A stretch of DNA of 64,000 bases from Laccaria trichodermophora (lineage: Eukaryota; Basidiomycota; Agaricomycetes; Agaricales; Hydnangiaceae): assembly GCA_018417955.1 (NCBI GenBank), contig JACTVC010000006.1, forward strand, positions 1,922,001 to 1,986,000, in the 5' to 3' direction. The translations under genes and the position numbers were made by a program. Within the stretch, counting starts at the first letter, position 1. Each line of letters begins with the position of its first letter. Of this stretch, positions 46,481 to 56,105 are shown in pieces. The notes beneath the pieces are model-generated. The model saw nothing but the letters and a program-made list of their open reading frames with translations. It had not been told where the DNA came from and searched no databases.

Positions 46481-46935
46481 CCACATTTTTCTTTCTCTTC
46501 CCAGAGCAATTTCATTCTGCTCCCAGCAATATTTCATTACCATTTCATATCCTGCCCAGAGTATCAGTGCCACTCGGGCGGCATTTTCATTCTGCTGATT
46601 TGATTGCCTCTCTGTCATGTGTTCCATCCTTTCCCGACTGACACAGGGCATGAACCACACCCACATCATTATCCACCAATCAAATATATTCTCAATCACA
46701 AAAGTATCTACTTCTATCTACTCTCTATGTACTTATCTATGTAGTGCTACGTACCAATAACCTAACCAAGACCAAAGGACAATGAAATGTGATGACGTGT
46801 CAAAATAACTGGATACTGCTGGGGCTTATGGCAGGATGAGATGCAATAACCGAAGGGAGAGACGCGCAGAAGAAAAAGGAGCATTCTAAGTGGATACGCG
46901 GCAGCTGGATGAAAAAAAAAATTAATAAGCATACC

Positions 46936-49656
46936 CTATGACCAAAAGTCCTGGATTGCGTACATTTTTCGGCGCTGGCCTTTGTCTTCGTTGTCGTTGT
47001 CGTTGTCGTCTCCATCGCGTGCTCGCTTCAGGGGGGGTGGAGGTGGGGGCAGGTCCCTCTTCATCTGCTGGATGACCCACACAAGGTCGTCGACAACAGA
47101 CCACGCGTTAACATCATGCTCAACGCTCTGGGCCTTTACCCACCAAGAGAGGCTGACGACGACGACGTAGATCCCTGCAGTCCCGCCTTTCCTTAACGAC
47201 TGCCAGGTTTCACTGTTCGGGACATCGCGGAAAAGGGGGAAGCCGGCATTCGAGTTGTTCTTGCGCCAAGACGGCTGCAAGTTCTTCCACCATCCCATGA
47301 AGCGATTGCCGTATTCGCCTGGGTGGATCGATGGTACGACGTCCTTCTTTTTGCTCTTAATCCAATCTGCAACCTCTTTTGGTCTCGAATTCGTAGGAAG
47401 GTTCTGTTTATGAAAGATTAGTCAGTGTCAACAAAGAAACAAATGAAACGCTGAGACTCACGCCGTTCGGTGGGTAGTGTTTCTCGAAATCGACGAACTC
47501 TGTCACCAAGCCCTGCCAAGCCGCTTCCTCCGAGACCCCACGCAAGTAGTCTATCATCAAAGCGAGCCATGGTGGCAGATTGTCGTCTTTCTTGGGTGGA
47601 GCAACTGGAAGCATATCGCCGTCATTGCTGGGGGATTGAGTGGGGATGACGGGGTGACTGGACTTCGCTACTTCTGCACTTTTAGCTTCAGCAGGCAGCG
47701 CAGCAATGGCTGAAAATCCTCCGCCTATGGGAGACTCCTGGGATGGAGTGCCGGGAATTGGCTCGACAGGCGTGGGGACGGGCGTTGGCTCGACAGGCGT
47801 GGGGATGGGAGTTGGCTCGACAGGCGTGGAGATGGGAGTTGGCTCGATATGCGTAGAGATGGGAGTTGATCCGACAGGGCGTGCAGATGCAGCAATGGAG
47901 AGGCTTGCATTTGGAGCAAGCAAGTCTGACGCGGTGGAATTCTCGTTGAGAGATCCTGAGGCGAACGCCAGACCCAGAGAATCTGTGGGGGCAGAAGCAG
48001 TAGCCGCCGGTCTCACGAGAGTTGAACCACCCACGGCTGCCACATCGTGAAGCGCAGCTTTGGGAGGGGACGAAGAACTGAAGAAAGCGAAGTTGGTCAC
48101 ATGCGTCACACCACGATTATGATACACATACCTCTCATTATCGCCGCCTTTGTTCCTCGTCGATGCCCGTCTTGCGACAGGCTGTTGTTTCTCCTTCTTC
48201 TTCTTCTCCTTTCTCGCTGACGACTTTTTCGAAGCAGTCTTCGGTACAAGATCTTCTGGGAACGGATATTTCTCGTTTAAGTTCTCCAACACCGATTCGA
48301 GTTCAGCAATATTTTTTGCTTTGTTCCTCTCGTATTCGCTAAGCCCACCGACAGACTTCCTGTTCTCTTTCTCGGCCGATTTCCTATTCTCTTTCATTGT
48401 TGGATCGATGTCTCCGGTTTCGCTCCCATTCTCGTTCCCCTTGCCGTCGCCGTTTTCGTCGACCTCCATCTGTTTCTCCATCTTGTCTTTGCCGTCCACG
48501 CTGTCCACCTCTTTGACATCCTTGTCATTCTCTTCTGCAGGCTCGCCTTTAACAAGGGCTCGTGCAGCACAATCCTCCTCAGCTATGAATAAGGTCAGTT
48601 CACGTTGTTATATATCTCGTTTAGTCATTACTTACAGAATGACGCGCGTAGAAATTTCTCGAAAGGGACAAGTACGTGTTCGTCATAGTCTTTCTGACCC
48701 AAGAATTTTTCAAAGGAGTCTCCCCCCTTTGTTTTCCCGGAATGCGATCTGAAAAATTCGCTTAGGTAAGTCATAAAAGTATTCAGTCGAAAGAAACTAA
48801 TGTACAAGTAGGTCAAGATCATTCCATCAGTGTCAGGCATAGGCCCACCTGCAAGGATGGTAACATTCCACCCCATCTGCTTCATTAGTGATTCACCGAT
48901 GGTTGTGAGTGTACGAGGAAGCATATCAATTGCGCTTGAAGTTAGGTAATCAATCGCCCCAATCATTGCATACTTGACGACAACACTCACGTTTGGAAAG
49001 CTTCGTTCACGGCTGCTTGAGGTTGAACCTTTGCAGGGTTTAGTAACGCTTGCATCTCAGGCTTCCGATACTCCTCGCAGCGCTTTTTCATTTCTTCATC
49101 CTCTTCGCTGAATTTTGCCCGCATGAACTCAGACATAATCTCCAGTCGGGTTTTCTCTGGCTTCTCGTTCGGATGCTCGGACAGCCATTTCTCCTTGTAA
49201 GTTGTCCACGCCTCGTCGACATGAGGTTTCCATTTGCTCTCATACGTCAATGCATGATAGGCCTGCCAGGCCTGGAGCTTTCTTGGCTGCGGCGGCGCCT
49301 TAACCTTGAGGACATCGCGAGCCCCACCCTGAGCATTCACAATCCGTGTATTGTTCGGATACCAAGACGAAGTGCGCTACAAAATATTTATCAACCTATA
49401 TTTCGTTCATAACAGAACAAGTTCTTACCTTGTCATATTTATCCTTTTTAACTCTTGTAGCAAGCTCGACGGAACCAGCTTCACCAATTTCTGCCTCGGT
49501 GACTGGGGGTACGGGCCATTTGTCACGAAATTCCTTGACCAGATCTGGGTAGAAGCTTTTTGCCGCACTCCTTGTTTGGTTTGCGAGGAGGAAGGCAGGT
49601 TTTCGCTCTTCAAGCCAGGCCTCTTGCTCCGGCGTTGTCCATTTCTGACATGTCAT
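46936..49656 (-). CDS. KDZ-element cargo protein of unknown function, 800 aa
   Basis: Seven exons join in frame with GT-AG introns of about 45-57 bp: 49656-49429, 49376-48991, 48934-48806, 48760-48636, 48582-48132, 48077-47462, 47403-46936 (2403 nt, exactly 801 codons with stop). The start is the ATG before TCQKWTTPEQEAWLEER; an upstream exon is possible because TGTCAG there could be an acceptor. The N-terminal third is helical and charged (KWKPHVDEAWTTYKEKW). A middle part has MGWNVTILAGGPMPDTDG. A long low-complexity Glu/Lys region follows, including KKEKQQPVARRAST and Pro/Thr repeats (PTPISTPVEP). The C-terminal domain has PPWLALMIDYLRG, PTNSRPKEVADWIKSKK and WWKNLQPSWRKN, ending in a poly-Pro and acidic tail. 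No catalytic motif is recognised. It is divergent from the next gene, sharing a ~140-bp promoter. No stop or frameshift. Confidence 0.75.
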
Positions 49657-49798
49657 GTCCACAGAAAATGCAAGAAATGAGGTTAGGGGACACACGCGAC
49701 TTGAAATGGCATTGTTTATCCCCAATTTTCCATTGTTTATGCCACGCCAGCAAACTTTGTTCGGTTCTCTCCCCAATATCATCCTCATCTCCCAGCCA
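49657..49798. promoter_or_regulatory. Bidirectional promoter region between two KDZ cargo genes
   Basis: Only 142 bp separate the start codons of the minus-strand 800-aa gene (49656) and the plus-strand viroplasmin gene (49799), so the two are probably co-regulated. No specific TATA or binding motif could be assigned. Confidence 0.4.
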
Positions 49799-50654
49799 AT
49801 GTCTAACAGACGTAGCAGTAAGTTTTGTCCAATCCTCGTCGTGGTTTTCACACCTCAATACCTCAGTAGATCAATATTTCACAAGACCTTCATCGCAACC
49901 TCGAGCCCAAGCGCCAGCCTCGTCACCTCCGTCCATCCTGAGGTCGACCACGCGTAATTGCACACTCGTCCCAGTGTATATCTATCCGGAACACCTGGCG
50001 GCCATCCAGCAATTCCTGCATGCACTTGGTCAGCCTCTTATCTTGGACCCAGCAGGGAATGGTGATTTCCACGCCGAACCTGATGAAGTAGATGTACCGA
50101 TCTCTCCTGTCTCCGAGTTGCAAGGAGCAGGTCGTTTCGACGGAGGCTACTCTCCAGATGAGTCTGAGTATGGCCTGACTTCAACTATGTCTCGCTTATC
50201 ACTGTCGAGCTCCTACACTCCGTCGACCCCGAGCACTGTGGGTTCCACACGTCGCTCCCATCTATTCACCCCATCTCGTGCCCCCCACATCCCAGCTGCT
50301 CGCCATTCACCCATGGCGTCGCTTCCAATCAATACAGTCCCATCCGCATCGCGTCAGGCCTCCCCAAGCAAGAACAAATATTACTGTGTTACTATCGGAA
50401 AGAAGACCGGTGTATTCTGGGATGAATGGTAAAGATATTAATTCCCACTGTAATGACTAGCTAACGCAACGTCCCACAGGGATAATATTGAACCGCTAGT
50501 CAAGAAAGTGTCTGGTTCCCGTTATAAGTCTTTCCTGACCCATGAACAGGCGCTTGTTCACTATTCTGATGCAAAGAGGAACGGACGGGTGGAGGTCATC
50601 AGGGATCCTGGAGATGATGAGATCTATGGCCCAATGTCTGAGGCAAAGCAGTAG
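49799..50654 (+). CDS. Viroplasmin / RNase H1 N-terminal domain protein, 251 aa
   Basis: Three exons join in frame: 49799-49817, 49867-50428, 50480-50654 (756 nt). The first intron starts GTAAGT and ends CTCAG; the second lies inside the codon for the Trp after WDE. The N-terminal ~170 residues are Ser/Pro-rich and probably disordered, with VYIYPEHLAAIQQFLHALGQ embedded. The C-terminal ~70 residues fit the viroplasmin fold also found at the N-terminus of eukaryotic RNase H1, which binds RNA-DNA hybrids: KYYCVTIGKKTGVFWDEW, then KKVSGSRYKSFLTHEQA. The RNase H catalytic domain is absent. A role binding nucleic acid during transposition is inferred from its place inside the KDZ element. Confidence 0.75.
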
Positions 50655-50779
50655 ATACGTACGTACATACCAATGTACTGAGCCCGTCTTGTACTCTCCA
50701 GATTGTATGCCCAACATTGGCAGCAACGTTTGATAGTTTTCCAGTGTCCCAAAATGCCTTTGTGCTCATAAATTTAATA

Positions 50780-51125
50780 ATGAAAGCTAGAAATATTGTG
50801 TTTTTGAACCTATGTGCACAAGATGAACGTGGCTGATAGAAGACCTTGTTCTTTGGGTCACGGCGGAGGTATACAATGAAAGTCATAAATATTGTGTCCT
50901 TGAACCTATGTGCGCAAGATGGACACGGCTGATAGAAGACTTAGGATGAACAAGATCCTGAGCGCCATAATTCAGTGCTCAGTATCTTGTACATCCTATT
51001 AGAGTTGAAGGTGCGGCTTTCAGCTCTCAGCTCTCGGAAACAAATTAATAAAACATAAATACACGCCATATTTCAGTGCTCAGTATCTTGTACATCCTAT
51101 TAAAGTTGAGGGCACGGCTTTCTTT
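50780..51125 (+). repeat. Two paired direct duplications upstream of the KDZ transposase
   Basis: AATATTGTGTTTTTGAACCTATGTGC at about 50791 recurs 92 bp later, in diverged form. TTCAGTGCTCAGTATCTTGT recurs about 97 bp apart (near 50974 and 51071). They lie in the likely promoter of the transposase gene at 51260. Confidence 0.6.
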
Positions 51126-51259
51126 GGATGAAAGTCTAAGAGTACGATGATAAGATAGCAAATCGGACAGATTTGGCATCATCGTTACTTGTTTGATTCA
51201 TCGTTACTTTTTTCATTTATTTCATTTAACTCTATCTCTTTTGTCTTCCGTGTAGACCC

Positions 51260-54200
51260 ATGTCGAAACGGACAAACACTTCGGACGGCGTGAATCCAGC
51301 TAAACGTGCTCGAAGAAAAGGAGGCTTTCGTGTCGCTCGGCCAATCTCTGCATTGAAAGAAACTTCTTCGAGTTCTTTGAAATCCATGTTCATTACAGTT
51401 ACCCATCCCGATGAACAACGTGGCACACTGATGGGGCAAACTCGAGTTCTTTCCAACACCCCAGAACCTCCTCAACCGCCCTCGAGTTCTGCTGCACATT
51501 CCGATGTTGACCAAGATTTGCCAATCTTGCCTGACACTGGTCTGCCAGCAGAGGAGGTCTCACCAGCTAAAGGGAAGAGAAAGCGGCATACCAAAAATGT
51601 GGTATGTTTTTCATGCAACTCATACATTTATGATAGTTTTTTGATACCAAACTTTCAGGATCGTCTCGGCGAATGGATGCAATTTCGTGCAACCTTCTTG
51701 GATGAGGCCTTAAGGCATGATGGGCTTGGTGATTTTCTGGGTCACACAGATTGCTCTCGATGCGCAAAGGTCCTGGGTGTATACAGGTGTATAGATTGTC
51801 AAAGCAGAAGGATGCTCAAGTGTGCAGAATGTATTGTCGCGCTCCATCAATCTATTCCTTTGCATCGCGTAGAGGTAAGGTGGCGTTTGTATGGAGTCAC
51901 GTGGTGGGAACTAATCAGCTAAACGCTTTGCCAGTGATGGAATGGTCTGTTTTTCGATAACGACTCCCTCCAAAATCTTGGACTACGCTACCAACTTGGC
52001 CACTCCAGCACTTACTGTCCATCCCCTCAGCCTGGACCTAAGAATTTTGTCGTCTTTGACACCTCCGGTCCCCATTTCATCACCATCGACTATTGCAACT
52101 GCGGCGACGATCCTTTGAAAAATTGGACACAGTTACTACGTGAAAAATGGTTTCCGGCGACTCTCTCTCGCCCGCAAACTGTTTTCACATTCGACTGCCT
52201 CGAAACATTCCACGAACTTACATTGCAAGGCAAGACTAGTCTCTATGACTACTACAACACGCTCCTACGACGATTTGATAATGCTGGCCTTTCCAAAGCT
52301 ATCGTAAGTTATCAGGCTTTTATTCTCTTCAAGTTCCCAATGCTGATCCGCACATCAACAGAACCGATACCATGAAATCCACCATGTTTTTCGCATGTGG
52401 CGAAACTTAAAGGCGCTCAAGCGTGCGGGTCGCGGCCATGAAGAAGGAGGAATCGATGCTACATCTAATGGCGAGTTGATGGTCGAGTGTCCGGCATGTC
52501 CACACCCAGGGAAAAATCTTCCTAACGATTGGGAGAGGGCTGGCCCATTACTGTATGCCTATTCTCATTCTTTTTGTTCTTCAGCTAATCTCCCTCAGGT
52601 TTCTATATACTCTCTATGTGGCCGTCGACGCCAACTTCAAGCTTAAAGGGAAACAACGCCATCTTGACGACGTGGAACTCATGCCTGGATGGTGTGCGTA
52701 TGTTCCCGAGGCGCCCTATCAATCACACATCGCTAATCATGTCGATCAACCCAAGGTTCGTGCGCAGTATATACGTCAGAGTAAGATATCGTCTCATCAC
52801 ATTCCAACAGATCAATACTTGTGAATCCCAACACGACGCGCTAGTCCGAGCGGCGACTCGTTCATCACCTGGGTATGCCGTTTCAGGCGCTGTTGTGGTG
52901 ATCTGTTCAAGGCACTGTATGATACGGAGGAATGGTGCAGGCGATCTCCAAAAGGGTGAAAAGTATGTAATTGGCCAATTTGCTTTATCTCCATGGGCTA
53001 ACATTTTGCCGTGTAGGTACTGTAATGTCGACTTTGTAATTTTTGCTGCCCTGGTCGGCATCAATCTCCTTTGGATCGTTCTCACCTATGACATAGCGTG
53101 TCAATGGTCCAAAAATTTTCGTAAACGCATGGACGAATTCCCTTCGGAAATGAAGATCCCTGACACGACCGAGGTTGCCATGGCAATTCCGGGATGGCAT
53201 ATCAATGGTCACGGCGCGTCCTGCAGGGACAATTTCAATCTGAGCTATATGGAAGGTGTTGGGAGGACAGTGGGTGAGGATGTGGAGACGACGTGGGCGG
53301 GTACAAACCCCTTGGCCCCTAGCGTTCGGGAAATGGCTCCAGCAGCGCGTCACGACACATTAAATGACCACTGGAATGGATGGAATTTCCGAAAAATTGT
53401 CGGATTTCGTAAGTCTTTCATTCTCTTCTCTGTATCATATGCTTATCATTTTTCTCTCGAAGGAAAGCTGTTTGCGAAGCGCTTTGAAGAGGCATTCAGG
53501 ATGAGCGCAAAGCAGACTGAAGCCTTCCAACAGTTGTCGGCAACCTTTCCACCCGAAACGGTTACTACATGGGAGAAAATGGTTGCCAGGTGGAACGAAA
53601 ATCCAAAAGCTCCAAATCCGTACACAGAACCCAAGAGTAGTAAGTTATCTTTCATTTTACGTTGTCCATGGGGCTAATTAATGAATAGCGACGACTTTGC
53701 AAGATGTTCGCCTTGTGTTAGCACAGGAAGACGCGGCTCAGGTCGCTCAGGGCCGGCTTCCACGCCATAAAGTCAGCATGACGACGTTTTTGATGACCGG
53801 ATTTGAGTTGGAGGATAGCCAGTATGTACCCAATGATCTCTTTTACTTGATAGGATCTGACTTTCTTTTAGATATCTTCTGCGTCGTGAGGTGGCACAAA
53901 TGAAGGGGTTAAGGACCAGTAAACAGCTCGCTGACCTTCAAGAAAAGCGAAATGGATTACTCCGACTAATACAAAACTGGCGTGCCGTTCAGCTGGTCTA
54001 CCTCCCCCACGTTGCGTCTCTTCTTGCCCAATCATCACCCCCTCCAGAATTCGACACAACCACTGTATCCTCGACACCGGAAATCCTTCCTGAGAATATC
54101 CCACTACTGCTTCCCTCGGCCTTACCCCATCATATCCGCAATCTACCCGAGCTTGAAGAGGTCTGCAGACTGGAACGACGTCTACGTGAACCCCAGGCTG

Positions 54201-55015
54201 ATGACGCTCTCGCCTCCATCCAACGCCAGCGTCGCGTGATTCAAGGGCTTTGGCAGTTCAAACACCTTAACGCTTCGGGGATAGGGAATCGGCCAAATAC
54301 TAAAATGGTCACGTTGTACAAGCGCTTTGATAGTAAGACTAAACGAGCTGCTGAGGAGTACCGTGCTGCTTGGCGTGCGTTATGTGTCCTTGAGCCGAAC
54401 AGGTCGTGGTCTACTCGGTTGAAGGAGCTCAAGGACTGTGACATCAGTGGTCCAGGAAAAGAGCTGGAGGATAAAACCACGTCCAACAGCCGCTATTCAT
54501 CATCGTGGATTTGGCTTGTACCAGGCTCAGCTGGAACAACTCCCTCAGCAGCTCAAATAAGCAATGACGAGTTCAACAATAGCATGCGTGTTGAGTGGGC
54601 GAAGGCAAGGGCTCGTATGAAGAGATGGAAAGAGGAGTTGTTGATTGTCCAAGAGGAAATGAGGCGGGTGATCGAATATCTAAGGTGGAAAGCATTGTGG
54701 TGGCAAGCGCGGACTTCGTTGCGAGGTCATTATGATAGTGGGATTGTAAGTGGGATTTCAGGATATGCAAATAAGCAGGCTGCTATTTGCAGTCGTATGG
54801 CAGAGCAATGTGCCTTGTATTGGGTCCCACGTCTCAAGGACAAAGGTATCACCCCATCCTGGGCCTCATATTTTCCAAGTGCGTCTCTTCAGATGATCCA
54901 ACCTCATGTTAGTGTGTCAGTTGGAGAAACTGAAAATGGATCTAGTGAGGCTGAGGATGTTGACGAGGAGTACTGTAGTGATGACGAGGACAATTTCTTT
55001 GACTTGGAAGATTAA
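51260..55015 (+). CDS. KDZ transposase with CxC2 cysteine cluster (one in-frame TGA)
   Basis: Ten exons join in frame: 51260-51601, 51659-51874, 51935-52303, 52362-52552, 52599-52755, 52811-52962, 53017-53408, 53463-53639, 53689-53821, 53872-55015 (3273 nt, 1091 codons). A basic N-terminus precedes a CxC2-type zinc cluster (CSRCAKVLGVYRCIDCQ...KCAECIVALH). The KDZ nuclease core follows, with VAVDANFKLKG (catalytic Asp), CSRHCMIRRNGAGDLQKGEK, YDIACQWSKNF, GWHINGHGASCRDNFNLSY and GEDVETTWAGTNPLAPSVR (acidic residue), then LNDHWNGWNFRK. The C-terminus is long and helical and ends in an acidic tail. It would excise and insert the element in the nucleus. The only defect is TGA at 51935-51937, where relatives have arginine before WNG; no alternative splice site avoids it. 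It is otherwise complete. Confidence 0.85.
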
Positions 55016-55079
55016 TTAGGGCTACAGTAAGGTAGTCAGGTAGATATCATAACTTGATAAGTCATTCAATCTTCTGTGC

Positions 55080-55749
55080 TAGGGAATGAAATATCTGGTG
55101 GGACATATGAATTGGCAGTGGCAAAGAATGAAAAATCGCAGTGGGATATATGAAACAGCTGCAGGCAAGATATGGTGGAATGGCATGAAATATCTGGTGG
55201 GATATATGAAATATCCAGAGGCAAAAAATGAAAAGTTGCACTGGGACAGTATGAAATATCTGGTGGCAAGAAATGAAAAATTATGGTGGGAGGCTATGAA
55301 ATATCCAGAGGCAAGAAATGAAAAGTCGCACTGGGACAGTATGAAATATCTGGTGGCAAGAAATGAAAAATTATGGTGGGAGGCTATGAAATATCCAGAG
55401 GCAAGAAATGAAAAGTCGCACTGGGACAGTATGAAATATCTGGTGGCAAGAAATGAAAAATTATGGTGGGAGGCTATGAAATATCCAGAGGCAAAAAATG
55501 AAAAGTCGCACTGGGACAGTATGAAATATCTGGTGGGATATATGAAATAATATGCTAGGTGATTTATGAAATGGCCAGTGGAAAGCAATGAAAATGTAGG
55601 TGGGAGGTTATGAGATAACCTGAGATAGAAATGAAATGCATTTCATTCCTATTGTCCAAGGTTTTTCATTTCATAACTATACTTGGCAGGATACAGATGA
55701 CTGTGCTGGCATTTGTTTAAGGTTTATCATATAAATGGTAGCCACCACT
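55080..55749 (+). repeat. KDZ right inverted end with 90-bp tandem array
   Basis: GGGACAGTATGAAATATC recurs at 55243, 55333, 55423 and 55513, giving an exact 90-bp period. Because 90 is divisible by three, a false 154-codon ORF repeats MKYLVARNEKLWWEAMKYPE. The outer ~210 bp are the complement of 46042-46250. Confidence 0.85.
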
Positions 55750-56105
55750 CTCTGTTCAGTCAACATGGGCCCTGTTATGTCTTGGAGTCTGGAGCAAGAT
55801 GGGCTATGTGAAGGACAAGGATGTGAAGGCAGCAACTGTGTTACCTGAAGTAGGCTCAGATGAGGAAGATGTCTTGAGTGATGATTGGGATGCTATCTAG
55901 ATATTGTGTAGTTTTTTTCTATCTTAGAGTCTGATTTAATGTGAACCCGTGTTTCGATACCGTACAGGTTTTGAAACCCATGGGTTATACACAACCCTTG
56001 ACCCATACCTATAAAAACCCATACCCTTGTCTACAGGTATGGGTTTTGATGGGTATGGGCATGGGTTGTGTTGAAAAACCCCAGGGTAGCCCGTGACATT
56101 CCCTA

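Larger units (their letters stand above)
46042..55749 (+). mobile_element. KDZ (Kyakuja-Dileera-Zisupton) DNA transposon, 9.7 kb, with cargo genes
   Basis: It sits in the last hAT-2 exon between TTCTGTTC (46034-46041) and CTCTGTTC (55750-55757), an 8-bp duplication with one difference. Removing it restores RLSV-QST in the host frame. The long inverted ends start CACTAGTGGCTACC and AGTGGTGGCTACC and continue through AATGCCAGCACAGTCATCTG into repeat arrays. Inside are three genes: an 800-aa unknown (-), a viroplasmin-domain gene (+) and the transposase (+). KDZ elements are known from basidiomycetes and often carry extra genes. Confidence 0.88.
42923..55900 (+). pseudogene. hAT-2 transposase, interrupted by the KDZ element
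   Basis: Exons at 42923-46041 and 55758-55900 form a hAT transposase parallel to hAT-1. Features are a Lys/Glu-rich N-terminus, a BED-like finger (FECTAGKC...HHATKC, about 43620-43730), FATNAWTSPNHKAYVAV, TCDNASNNDT, an acidic insert (EEEGWVDEHEDM), MPRDVTTRWNSTFDML, then the hATC domain YPRLHRMALDYLSIP and VERTFSQGRLLLSHIRNRLSV. The frame resumes beyond the KDZ insert as QSTWALLCLGVWSKMG and ends DDWDAI at 55898-55900. An in-frame TGA at 43992-43994 sits where hAT-1 has arginine (GRPFKIV). The N-terminal segment near 43100-43140 is also out of frame. Non-functional. Confidence 0.85.
42592..56105 (+). mobile_element. hAT-2, hAT transposon expanded to 13.5 kb by a nested KDZ element
   Basis: Ends TAGGGAATGTCACGGG (42592-42607) and the complement (56090-56105) are flanked by the perfect 8-bp duplication CATAAGAA (42584-42591 and 56106-56113). 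Subterminal GGGTATGGGTA-like motifs occur at 42640-42665 and 55970-56070, as in hAT-1. Without the 9.7-kb KDZ insert it is about 3.8 kb. It lies inside the exonuclease gene: removing it and one duplication joins LYNP, a TGA, then FFLWDPK in one frame. Confidence 0.95.

Noticed and set aside
55086..55588. Periodic ORFs (MKYLVARNEK... on plus, FILSQCDFSF... on minus)
   Set aside because: Product of the exact 90-bp tandem array in the KDZ terminal repeat.
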